A DNA stretch of 64,000 nucleotides from positions 8,763 through 72,762 of the forward strand of contig JAWLGR010000024.1 of the NCBI GenBank assembly GCA_041684965.1, read 5' to 3'. The position numbers and the translations under genes were made by a program. Shown piece after piece: positions 48,201-56,095 of this stretch. This DNA is from Mariniphaga sp041684965. Lineage in GTDB: Bacteria; Bacteroidota; Bacteroidia; Bacteroidales; Prolixibacteraceae. The notes under the pieces are model-generated. The model searched no databases and was not told the DNA's origin. It saw only the letters and a program-made list of their open reading frames with translations. The stretch's first letter is position 1; every line of letters begins with the position of its first letter.

Positions 48201-49378
48201 AAAACACGATGATTGTATTTTTCCAGTTCAGCATCTGTGTCATCCCATGAACGTGAAATGGATTTTAATTCCTCTTTGGTGCCTTCTACAATTTTGTGCA
48301 CACTGGCTCTTAATGCATGAAGCTGTTTGTACAGGCTGGTGCGTGTATTCCTTATTTCATCATATGTTCTGAAAGCGCTCTTGTTGAGTTGTTTCAGCTT
48401 ATACCGGATTTCATTTACCTGAACAATTACATCCCGCGCATTGGATGTTTTAAGGCTGTTTTTCATCTCAATCTTCGGCAGCACCCGTCCGTCAATCTCG
48501 GCATAAACGGCATCAATAATTTCCTTAATCTTAGCTGTCTTTACATTGTATTCTGTTTTTTTGTAATCAGATTTTATTTTTCTTAAATTTTTTACTGCAC
48601 TGTCATAAACGACATTGAGTTCTGTTCTAATTGACTTTAATTCATTAAGTTGTATCTTGTTTGCGTGCATGTTCACATTCAAATCCTTTTTCAGCCTGCA
48701 AAGAGAAGAGCCTATTTCCTCCAGTTGTTCATCTAAAAATTTAAATGTAGCTTTTTTCACTTTTCTCACTGAAGAGGATAAATTCTTTCTGCTTATATGG
48801 TAAAAACTATTGTTTATCCCTTCAAGCCTGTTCAACAAAGCAGTTGTTTCTGAAAATTCAGTTTCATCTGAAATTTTTAGACTTTCTGTCAGATTTGCTA
48901 TTTGAAGCACCTTTTGAGCGAGAAAATTTTTTTGCATTCTTAATTCACTCATCATTTTCGCATCAGGCCAGTGCAGCTGACTAAGGTTTTTTGAAAGCGA
49001 TGCCTGAGCCTTTTGAATCTGTATTATTCTGGTGTTTATTGCCTGAAGATCGTTGCCCGATAAACGTTTAATTTCAGAAGTTTTTGTAATTATTCCATCA
49101 ATATAAGCCTGAAGATTTTTGATTTTCCCCAACACCTCTCTTGCGGGTAAAACATCTGGAATAAATCGCAGTTTGTAATCTATTTCAAAAAGTCCTTCCA
49201 AAACCTCAGGAAATGAATCAAACACAAAAATGGATCTGTCCACCTTCATAAACCGGGTTTCAATTTTTACCGGCAGAAGTAAAAATGGAATGTCATCACT
49301 TTTTGAACGAACACTGTTTTTTACAGCTGCTATTTCTAAATTATGGTATCCGTTTGCATTTTCTAATAAGCTATTCAT
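42254..49378 (-). CDS. LETRF-family giant protein, locus B copy, with two long coiled-coil insertions
   Basis: 2374 aa, the largest protein in the window, no signal peptide. IPFLLLPVKIETRF (about 30-43) starts the family core, but the next core block (ITRDELWIRFYPDDIAIHTH) comes only near residue 576. The stretch between is Lys/Glu/Leu/Ile-rich helix with coiled-coil character. A second helical insertion (about 655-800) separates GPQRAAWIVKKLEP from VMPDRFVVVAMDAEG. The rest follows the 1471-aa paralogue: PVNTPTNNTKSGESG, YRLDAWRLGMVNKRL, GIYLGAYGWVENLKK, GFIHTPSLNHAITAAIL, ILGYQFERGLHERYF and VYQVAQGNHVRASA. The inserted rods would project from the core. It lies 21 bp after the CPRKL gene. 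Function unknown; a scaffold or spacer role is inferred. Confidence 0.85.
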   Translation of the reverse strand: MNSLLENANGYHNLEIAAVKNSVRSKSDDIPFLLLPVKIETRFMKVDRSIFVFDSFPEVLEGLFEIDYKLRFIPDVLPAREVLGKIKNLQAYIDGIITKTSEIKRLSGNDLQAINTRIIQIQKAQASLSKNLSQLHWPDAKMMSELRMQKNFLAQKVLQIANLTESLKISDETEFSETTALLNRLEGINNSFYHISRKNLSSSVRKVKKATFKFLDEQLEEIGSSLCRLKKDLNVNMHANKIQLNELKSIRTELNVVYDSAVKNLRKIKSDYKKTEYNVKTAKIKEIIDAVYAEIDGRVLPKIEMKNSLKTSNARDVIVQVNEIRYKLKQLNKSAFRTYDEIRNTRTSLYKQLHALRASVHKIVEGTKEELKSISRSWDDTDAELEKYNHRVFHYKGNDRIKSGQTRTITHINKEYRKDLAGLKTGAKSYFTELSNKTLEKSAVNYTQSIKKLVELQKEIENTIQNPSSREFTMSLEKLISFKTSFEIAARDIHILPEKSFKQLADLSQKIENSLNSIRLSPGRSSGIRNNETSVQANAVDATRGIKTLVEKQYNDAIDRKDRFYDETRTPFVFARKTITRDELWIRFYPDDIAIHTHEEPLTVEEVEAGKAYWYEIWAANDDYDSKLAAWRAIASAYGPQRAAWIVKKLEPIETELPFFKGKIKNISKNISQINKLLEQINKAFLEAGKNLERRIEVITEIYAYLVSIEKQIKEIKGENINLLKTTQNLLLKVQSNLNIIIKSLEKIPLEESKDWAVHRDIIQNVVSVFNRIVKYFLQIDKKSSIDIIKKETSLIKVFPHVETKENSWTEAPHSKVMPDRFVVVAMDAEGNYKYIVPGKPVESELIVGLDPKTFENADTFSYDSDGNLIVDESIKWLTNFEEAENKGMAVHIVLDEDDLSNGFKKIFVIGVKGSDAVAGKALLEQLIDNHHYLPEGASVLPVNTPTNNTKSGESGYRTFEEDHVTSFKVERNNEEPQGASDPDFPSDADRLSEGLGIDSETLKFLDYQDRTEVSEALNMNKALFSGTLGNFMEDALDQLFTLDNINHTKAFMTNYVTARGYLPAIRFGTQPYGILPTTAFSRFHATANDNFLPTLNKADFENTADIADELQIRFDIRLKQILNLINALWTEIRNEKVPYSGNTDTNDPQAHFMKMLGLQATSSEYFFRYGLNVASRMTFDKDADFSVNFSETDPFRPSALNNIFKWHVASGYYYNSNKFTDEQSSELSDYQRLIEKFNRIATQFATARVYKTRYLTDQSQLLGEIVDNRELSDESVPLTSVSGESSNEEIFNRNAELEYYINWLLNRNAWEVHANNKFSEFDASEGTYSNGMPSKSMLFLLLRHSILSANADAMLKILEHEGIITQRIRKKMGMPGYYYNFYASGINYITKWTYLFSKIGQLNGVLGNHIDYSNPFYSYIFGKNIYLNQYLSNSSFFNGYLNHNQHQKYLEELEETRNAISRLKSIPTARLNQLTAEHLDLCTYRLDAWRLGMVNKRLSEQRRSKPNGIYLGAYGWVENLKKGGERKIAENIPAGLWKNGDEPVYTDADNQGFIHTPSLNHAITAAILRAGFNANKDTAEAENQMAVNLSSARVRMGLNLLHGIRGGQNASAILGYQFERGLHERYFHLGLELDKYIYDFRKEFPFKVPVDENLNLEEAQINTVVDGMELLETAQDFIGNHPSFQDTGDSIYQSLTKAGNSWWAHVNNPNLSAASSAEKDVFLKEIDRMTDAFDALGDLCISESVYQVAQGNHVRASAIMDQLAKGDIPSEIQITDTPRTGTVVTHKIAVFFETIAALDYKLTESGSTSIPVSWSELEMAITTNNARPPGWNSQFTPRAIAEPTLNKWAGELIGDPAKIKCLISYFTGETEENMSITLADLKVQPLDVLHLLGTGPLDGGAELNARIAAVAKEKIIIPSGSEETTDDLEIIIKYTQRDNSWAGDEVSFYEKTALIQSIRKVITDSATVAADTLLIPGEEELEVNEVKNQIVDEYLIRATNLLARLNNLNNSLNAFFTDEISYADVNDHTFTDVQVNTLRNLLTKCASFGIPGTIPETQTGFDNQTGKTLLAAADGAFKAISNRIKKAKKYFAAGEDNSKSNDVRIGVLRDGAKELLGKAFIMLPHFKLRKADEIVEQLSFNEAKGLLRNAPPQAIEAWMQGLSRVRERVAEFDTLEMWTENFEVNMPEKTVIQFPFTIDEDSGETVDYWLGIEFPEGYTPSEDKLSLVIQNPSQLALSPDAAKAGILIDEWVEIIPNITETSGITFNYDQPDAKAPNTILMAVTPQQTGQWNWDDLVYTLNDTLELAKNRAVEPEQLEDTVFGHVLPGIMHEIVPPQLLPDDAEDSGDAQGNPMGRQVITDFRVVNDTYNDEE

Positions 49379-49399
49379 ATTAATCTGGGCTTAAATGAA

Positions 49400-52300
49400 T
49401 TAATCAGGCAACATTTCCTGTGCATGTCTGGCAAACAGTACAGGATTTTGATATAAAATATAAGCCATATCGGCAGAGTTTTTGCCCCATACGGCCAATG
49501 GTGTATTTTCGCTACCGGCAGTTCCTGAAAAAGTATGCAGGGCATTAATATGGTAATTTTCCAGATCGGAAGCCTCGTTAACCAAATGTTCCCAAGACAA
49601 ATCGTTCCAGTTGGAAGGATCGCTCTCAGGGAAATCAGGTTCATCAGGATTGGCAGGGGTCCAGTCATCGAGTCCAAAACGAATTTGCCCGGGTCTTTCG
49701 CGAATTACAAAAAACCAGCCTGGTTTGTCAGCATCCGAACTATTGCCCTTTGCTTCATCCAGATCCAGATCAAAACCAAACAGATAAATATCCGGTTCGA
49801 GTTCAGCTAAAAATGCCGGCACTTTAATATTTCCTTCAACAGAAGCATCGGCAAGAGCCCTGGGGACATCGGGTTGAGTAGCAATTTTATAAACGGCCTT
49901 TTGGGCATAAACCTGTGTATTGGGGTATTTTTTAAACAATTCACCCCGAATCAGTAAAACAAGATAAGCGCTGCCATCGGGGTCTGAAATGATTTTTGGT
50001 GAATGTTCCCCCAAATCTCCAGTCCAGGTATGCATTTTTGTAATATCATATTTCTTCTCCTGGTCTTGTTCAAAAATGTTATCACTTACATCCCAGAATT
50101 GCCTGAAATAGGTACCTCGCTGGTCAGTTGGAAATTCTCTCCACAGCAATTCTCTAGACATTTCATGATTCAATCCGGAAAAATAAGCCTGAATAAATTT
50201 TTCGTTGGTTTGTAATAAGGTTATCGAATTTACCGGCACTTTATCAATGTTGGGAAGGATATATTCCTGTGACAGTTTTTTAAGTTCACGAAACATTGGA
50301 TCGTCAAATTTGGGATAGGCCATTACGGGTTTCAATTTATCCAGGTTTTTAACCACAAATGCGTTTGTAATATGATCAAACACTTTTAAAGTTATTGAGC
50401 TGGCAACCCGTTTGGTAATTAAGTTCTTTGGTGCAAGTGAACCTGCTATTCTGGCGGAAAAATTATCGATGTCGGCAATTTTATCTTTATGAGGTATTGG
50501 AGTCAGATTGTCCCCAAGTAGATCAATTCCAAAGCCGGTAAAAACATCAGAAAAAGCTTGAATGTCCTGCAATAACGTAGCATGTTGAATTTGCCCCGCA
50601 GAACCACCTGTATCGCGGCTAATGATAATATTCAGATATGTTTTTGCCGTTACCTCATCCCCAAAAATCGCTTTATATGGTGCTTCATCAATTTTAACGA
50701 GATTCGGATCGCCTCCTGTCCCCTGTGTTGAAGAATTAATTCCATCGATGGCATTTTTTGCCAGCAATGCAGCTGCCGCTGATAATTCAGGATTTGCATC
50801 CACCTTCGTCTTCAATTCTGCTTTTTTTGTATTTGACTCCAAACCCGAAAAAGTGGGTTCTGCAAGGAAAAGATCAAACAAGGTCTGCTGTGCCATCGCT
50901 GTATCGTTTTCTTTGTATTTTGTTTCAGACAGCGTTATTGCTGAGCTCACAGAAGAAAAAGGAATTGCCGATACCGGTGCCTTTTTTTCGTCGGCACATT
51001 TTACCAGGCCTTCATTAAAATGTTGCACAACTAATTTATGGATCTGTTTTGTTTCATTAACAGCAATGGCATTAAGCTTTTTAATACTTTTTTTCCCTGG
51101 GCGGGTAATTTTTACAAATGCACCTGATTTGGCTGCATTCGGCAGATAACTCTTTGTTATTTTGTGCTCAACTGTTTCATTGGAATCCATGACATATTTA
51201 TGAACCGGTGCAGTTAATCTCAATGCTTTATCGTGATTTGCTTTTTCAATATGTTTATGGTATAAAGCGTGGCTAATTAGTTTTGAAACTGCAGCTTTTT
51301 TTATCTTCTCATTGGCTTCATTGATATCTTCGACTTGTTCCCAGGCTCGTTTCATAAAATCTTCCTGATTCTTTTGTACGACCTTGGTTCCCAGTGCTGC
51401 AGCTACCCGGTTTCTCGGATCGAGGTTAAGGGTATTGATCCAGTTATAGTTATTCCCGGACTGTAATCGTTCCACCAAAGCATGCCAGCGGCCATAAATG
51501 TGCGGGGCTACAATGGGATCATCCCCAAGTTCATCAGAATAAAAAGGATTGAAAGTTAAACTATCTGCACTGACAGAAGGATTATCGGTCTGTCGTTTTT
51601 CATTATCTATCGATAAATTTAAAAGCTTTCGAAGATGCTCTCTGTATCCGATATCACCACTCCCATTGGTCCATTTATCGCTTTCAAACACCGGGGGCTT
51701 TAATGCACCTTCAAGACCAAGAACTTTTGAGTCAGGTTCATAATCTTCCAGTCCATAACCCGCATCGGCAATAAACATATTTCTTTTGCCCAGTTCGGGG
51801 CTGGTAACAATTGGTTTCAATATTCGGGCAAGTGATTCAAAATCACCATATAGTCCTGTTCTGAATGTCCAGAAATGATATATCGGATAATCGCCGCCAC
51901 GTGTTTTGGATGCATAATTTTCACTTAACCCCCACGACATTTTTTGCGCAAGCACACCTGAATAATCTTCACCTAACCCAGCAAGTCGTCCGGTTTCAAA
52001 CGCCGGTATTAAAAAAGCTGTGTACTGCGTTTCTTTGATAAGTTTACGCGGACACAACAAGCGGCAAACACCGGAATCCGGATTATCATCCAATTCAGCT
52101 GTCACTTCATTTATTTGAGCATTCAGGCTGGCAGCCACCAACTCAGTGTTCATGTGTACATGAGCCCAGGCCCAGTGCTGAGTTTCATTGTGAAAGACCT
52201 TCGAAATTTTTTCTGAAGGTATGGTAAAGTAGGTCCTGCCATCAGAAGTATTTTTTAATTCAAATTCATCATCCTTCAGGCAGATTAGTGCCAGCCATGG

Positions 52301-52684
52301 TGTTAACCTTCCGGGATTGGAAACGGAATCAGCTGCTGCAGGTGTAAAAACCCAAAGAAAATCTTCTTTATAAAACTCAACATATGGCAATCCGTTTGAT
52401 TCGAAATTATTCACGCGCGGTTTTGGCTCACTTCGAACAATTGCATCTTTAGATATTGCCAGAACATCAGGTGGGCCATACATTTTCAATGTTTTGGAAA
52501 TATCCGTTTCAATTAAAACGCCTTCCGCAACACCGGTACTCTCCAGTGTAATTCCTACCTGTAGGTCGGCCCTAACCTGAGCCATGCCTGCCACAGGAGT
52601 CCCCATTGCCTCCTTTTCTGCTATTTTTGAACCAATTCCCTGTTTTAACCATGGGATGAAGGAATAATGTGCCAAGTCGCTCAT
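49400..52684 (-). CDS. CPRKL-family conserved protein, locus B copy
   Basis: 1094 aa, no signal peptide (MSDLAHYSFIPWLKQGIG). It shares with the 940-aa locus A protein the start (FIPWLKQG versus FLPYLRQG), VCRLLCPRKLIKETQYTAFL near 208, DPRNRVAAALGTKVVQKNQE, GLNHEMSRELLWREFPTD near 835, RGTYFRQFWDVSD, LVLLIRGELFKKYPN and RERPGQIRFGLDDW. The extra length is mostly a 150-residue segment around 560-720 rich in Ala, Lys and Thr. The family is uncharacterised to my knowledge. Gaps of 29 and 21 bp to its neighbours indicate one transcript. Confidence 0.85.
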   Translation of the reverse strand: MSDLAHYSFIPWLKQGIGSKIAEKEAMGTPVAGMAQVRADLQVGITLESTGVAEGVLIETDISKTLKMYGPPDVLAISKDAIVRSEPKPRVNNFESNGLPYVEFYKEDFLWVFTPAAADSVSNPGRLTPWLALICLKDDEFELKNTSDGRTYFTIPSEKISKVFHNETQHWAWAHVHMNTELVAASLNAQINEVTAELDDNPDSGVCRLLCPRKLIKETQYTAFLIPAFETGRLAGLGEDYSGVLAQKMSWGLSENYASKTRGGDYPIYHFWTFRTGLYGDFESLARILKPIVTSPELGKRNMFIADAGYGLEDYEPDSKVLGLEGALKPPVFESDKWTNGSGDIGYREHLRKLLNLSIDNEKRQTDNPSVSADSLTFNPFYSDELGDDPIVAPHIYGRWHALVERLQSGNNYNWINTLNLDPRNRVAAALGTKVVQKNQEDFMKRAWEQVEDINEANEKIKKAAVSKLISHALYHKHIEKANHDKALRLTAPVHKYVMDSNETVEHKITKSYLPNAAKSGAFVKITRPGKKSIKKLNAIAVNETKQIHKLVVQHFNEGLVKCADEKKAPVSAIPFSSVSSAITLSETKYKENDTAMAQQTLFDLFLAEPTFSGLESNTKKAELKTKVDANPELSAAAALLAKNAIDGINSSTQGTGGDPNLVKIDEAPYKAIFGDEVTAKTYLNIIISRDTGGSAGQIQHATLLQDIQAFSDVFTGFGIDLLGDNLTPIPHKDKIADIDNFSARIAGSLAPKNLITKRVASSITLKVFDHITNAFVVKNLDKLKPVMAYPKFDDPMFRELKKLSQEYILPNIDKVPVNSITLLQTNEKFIQAYFSGLNHEMSRELLWREFPTDQRGTYFRQFWDVSDNIFEQDQEKKYDITKMHTWTGDLGEHSPKIISDPDGSAYLVLLIRGELFKKYPNTQVYAQKAVYKIATQPDVPRALADASVEGNIKVPAFLAELEPDIYLFGFDLDLDEAKGNSSDADKPGWFFVIRERPGQIRFGLDDWTPANPDEPDFPESDPSNWNDLSWEHLVNEASDLENYHINALHTFSGTAGSENTPLAVWGKNSADMAYILYQNPVLFARHAQEMLPD

Positions 52685-52713
52685 GTCTATACCTTGTTTG
52701 TTTTAAAATCATA

Positions 52714-55700
52714 TTATGCCATTTGAAATGCCGGAGAGAGCAGTAATTTGCCTTTTTTCGAAGGATCATTTTTTACTGTTTCTTTCAGGAATTCATCTGC
52801 TTCTGCTTTGGACCTGAAAAATGTATTGCCTGCAATGTTTTTTAAATCAGAGCCGGAAACAACAGCATACCTTTCATCGGCAAGGGAAACAGTTTTGTCA
52901 GCCCTAACCTTCGCGTTTTTAAGCTTTCTGGAAAGTGGTGAATGCCCAATATCTCCGCCTGAAACAAAACCTTTGAAGAAAGTGACGTTAAACTGCAGTA
53001 ACCCCAGTTCTTCCTCATCATAATCGGAAATTATGGATTCGTATTCAACTTTACGGTTAATACCATAGTCAAAAACAATAGAGTCAGTTGAAGTAGCCCT
53101 GGCTCCGGATTTTTGCTTTTCGTAGGAAGGTGCCGATAATTTATCGCTATCGGCCATATTTTTAAAGGCAGCAGGAGCAAATGAATTTCTCAAATCCATT
53201 ACATTATCTTCATCCTGTTCAACACTGCCAATAGAAATATCTTTAATTATTACTTTTGAGATATCATCAGGCTTATAATTTCCGAATTTCTCCATGGTAA
53301 GGTCTAAAGGAACTACCTTTTGATCCACTTCAAGGGAACCATAAGGTTTTACAAGAACGGCTGTTTCTTCCAAGACATCAGAAGCGTAAGTAACCAGTTC
53401 AAGAGGAGTTGTTCCTTCTTTGGAGTTCCAGTTTTCATCTTTATTTAATTCTTCAATAAGTAATGGAAGAACAGAAGTTGATGGCAGGGCATTTTCCCGT
53501 TTTTCACCCCAGGTTTTATCAAATTTAACTTTAAACTTAATAAACAGAATTTTAAAGGAAGCATACCCAAAAGCCCGCCAGGGAGTTGGTCCCTCAAGAT
53601 TAAATTCAAGTCCGATGGAGAATAAGGTCGCGCTTCCCAGCTTAACAGCCACGCTGGCATGTACTCCGGCAATAAACCTAAATGGTGAGAATTGAATCAG
53701 AACATCGAAACCAAAGTTCCCGTATATCCCAAACTTGGAGACTTTAAAAGAAAAATCAAGCGCAGCACCAAACTGTATCGTATTGGTGGTCACTGCGAAA
53801 TAAGCTGTAAGCACAAGATTTGGATTGCCGCTTAAAATATTTACGGTAATCCGTTTCATGGCCAATAGTTTTAAGTGTGCAGGTGGTGTATATACCGGAT
53901 GGAAACCTCCAACAGAAACCAGGAAATCAGGATTGTCGCCCCAACAAATTCGCAGCGCCATGTCACCCGCAAGTGTAATTGTTAATATTCGTGAATCAAA
54001 AATTGATGCATCAAACATTAATATTTTGTTGTCGAAATCTATAATTCCTGCAAAGGCAACATTCAGTTCAATTATGGCTTCATCAGGAGTTGGCAGGGCA
54101 CATTTTATTACACCAAGAATAACAATTTTTACCGGACTTGGAAACTCGATCACCAATCCTGCCTCAATAATTAATATTGCAGGAGTGTTCCAGGTTATTC
54201 TTGCCATAATTCCCAGTACAAACTGATCTTGTTTTGCCGGGAATATGGCATCCAGATCACTGATGATTTTGGTGATGTTTTCAATGACGTTCTCGGGGAA
54301 CAGGATATTATCAATAGACCCGTCTTTAACACCGGTTTGAAGCGCTAAAGTAACAATTGTCCGGTGCAATCCTATAATTCCTCCAATACCTGCAAGGTAG
54401 AAGTTAAAACCAAGAGCAATGGGTGTATCGAACGTTACATTGATCAGCAATAAGAGTGAAAATCCTTCTGAGCCATCGGGGAATTTTGTTGTGATTATAC
54501 CTATAGCAGAAAAACCAAACAAACCTTGAAATTCAAGTTCAATCGCTCCTGCATATTGCCCTTTATCAAAATCGAGCATGAGGTATCCACCTCCTTTAAC
54601 CACGCCTGCATCCAGCGAAAGGCCTATTCCGCTTGGGGGTTTAAACCCTAATTCAATGTTGGCAGGTCCGATATTTCCTTTTCCGTCATCAGGAAATGAA
54701 AGAGTTGTTTTCATTCCCATGTTTTCTACTACTGCAACAAATGGCCCCAGTTCAGTTTTGATATCAACTCCCATGTTCAAAGCCAAATCTGTACCCAGGG
54801 TTAACCCAATTGTAAGGTTGTTTATGGCTATCGGACCTAGTGTTACAGAAAGGGGAAAATCAAATTCAAGTGTACCGCTTCCGCTGAAGTAAACGCCTTT
54901 TTTGCTGTTTATTCCAATTTTTGTGTCGAAATCAAGAGTAAATCCTTCGGGGGGCAGAATCTGAGCCAAAAATCCATCGGGGTTACCGGGCTTAATCACC
55001 ACCTTCCCGTCGATTATATCTCCTTCAATATTAAAAATTCCTTCGGCATGATCTGTTTTCCACACAAGTTCGGACCCAAGTTCCAGCTTAAATTCTTTTA
55101 CTTCGAACCTGCTGCCACCTGCTTCTCCAAGAATGACAAAAGGTTTATCTTCTATATTGTCCTTAACTGTTAATTCAAATGAAGCCTTCCCTGAAATCTG
55201 AGGACCTGACGGGGGAATAAAAGTCAATCCGCTGGGTTGAATCCATAGTTCGGTATTAATGGGCATTTGAGCTTCCACATCAAATTTTAGCTCATAATTA
55301 TCACCCGACTGTGTGTATTCCGCATCCCAATCCTGATTAAGTTTTACAGCAATACCTTTCGGAGTAATGTCAGTTTTGGGAGTTAATTCAACAAAAATCA
55401 AATCCAATTTTGGCAAAGATGCTGTATTGTCATAAATCACAGGTATGGCTTGTCTGGACATGATGTCTTCCAGTTTCACAAACAAATCCTGGCCATCAAA
55501 AGAATTGTCATTCCATTTATAAAGTGTTCTTAATGTTTCTTCCGGATTGTTCAACCAATCTCTTATCCGGCTAAAATTCAAAGTTGATCTGGTAAAAGGA
55601 GGTTTGTTCGGATCAGCCAGTCCAATATTTTCTTCCACCTGATCTAATATGCCCAGGAAGGAGATGACAGGTGTTACTCCCTGAAAGCGGTCTAAATAAC

Positions 55701-56094
55701 GCACAAATAAGTAGTTAAAAAGCCGTTCAGGAATCTCACTTATCATTTGGGGCGTTACTCCGGCCAATCCCAGTCCATCAATCCCATCCCGAAGATTGAT
55801 AAATCCTTCAATTGTATCTTTCGCAGCCTGAATTACCTCTGTTCCCTTGTTGATTATATCACCAATGTTTTCAGCCTGTATCGATTCAATTAATTGTCTG
55901 GATAAAGTAATGAGATTTTGGGTTTTGGTAATGGTGGCATTAAAGGGTCCAGCTAACGCAGTAACCTGGGCTTCAGATAAATTAAATCCCAATTCAGCAA
56001 ATAGAAATCTTGCTCTGTCTGGTGTAAGGTCATCTTTTAACGGCTGTAAAAGTTTTGTCAGCTCCTGTGCCAGGATTTGAATAGTCCCTTCCAT
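52714..56094 (-). CDS. DUF6603-like giant protein, locus B copy
   Basis: 1126 aa, no signal peptide. The N-terminal 200 residues are helical (LTKLLQPLKDDLTPDRARFL; LSEAQVTALAGPF). The beta-rich core at about 415-865 carries LGFKPPSGIGLSLDAG, AIGIITTKFPDGSEGFSLLL, FPENVIENITKIISDLDAIF, VSVGGFHPVYTPPAH, LEGPTPWRAFGYAS and TWGEKR, all matching the 1326-aa locus A protein. The tail YAVVSGSDLKNIAGNTFF, RSKAEADEFLKET, KLLLSPAFQMA forms a small separate module. It starts 1 bp after the stop of the second protease gene, so translation is coupled. No active site is seen. A long amphipathic beta structure is inferred. Confidence 0.85.
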   Translation of the reverse strand: MEGTIQILAQELTKLLQPLKDDLTPDRARFLFAELGFNLSEAQVTALAGPFNATITKTQNLITLSRQLIESIQAENIGDIINKGTEVIQAAKDTIEGFINLRDGIDGLGLAGVTPQMISEIPERLFNYLFVRYLDRFQGVTPVISFLGILDQVEENIGLADPNKPPFTRSTLNFSRIRDWLNNPEETLRTLYKWNDNSFDGQDLFVKLEDIMSRQAIPVIYDNTASLPKLDLIFVELTPKTDITPKGIAVKLNQDWDAEYTQSGDNYELKFDVEAQMPINTELWIQPSGLTFIPPSGPQISGKASFELTVKDNIEDKPFVILGEAGGSRFEVKEFKLELGSELVWKTDHAEGIFNIEGDIIDGKVVIKPGNPDGFLAQILPPEGFTLDFDTKIGINSKKGVYFSGSGTLEFDFPLSVTLGPIAINNLTIGLTLGTDLALNMGVDIKTELGPFVAVVENMGMKTTLSFPDDGKGNIGPANIELGFKPPSGIGLSLDAGVVKGGGYLMLDFDKGQYAGAIELEFQGLFGFSAIGIITTKFPDGSEGFSLLLLINVTFDTPIALGFNFYLAGIGGIIGLHRTIVTLALQTGVKDGSIDNILFPENVIENITKIISDLDAIFPAKQDQFVLGIMARITWNTPAILIIEAGLVIEFPSPVKIVILGVIKCALPTPDEAIIELNVAFAGIIDFDNKILMFDASIFDSRILTITLAGDMALRICWGDNPDFLVSVGGFHPVYTPPAHLKLLAMKRITVNILSGNPNLVLTAYFAVTTNTIQFGAALDFSFKVSKFGIYGNFGFDVLIQFSPFRFIAGVHASVAVKLGSATLFSIGLEFNLEGPTPWRAFGYASFKILFIKFKVKFDKTWGEKRENALPSTSVLPLLIEELNKDENWNSKEGTTPLELVTYASDVLEETAVLVKPYGSLEVDQKVVPLDLTMEKFGNYKPDDISKVIIKDISIGSVEQDEDNVMDLRNSFAPAAFKNMADSDKLSAPSYEKQKSGARATSTDSIVFDYGINRKVEYESIISDYDEEELGLLQFNVTFFKGFVSGGDIGHSPLSRKLKNAKVRADKTVSLADERYAVVSGSDLKNIAGNTFFRSKAEADEFLKETVKNDPSKKGKLLLSPAFQMA

Positions 56095-56095
56095 A

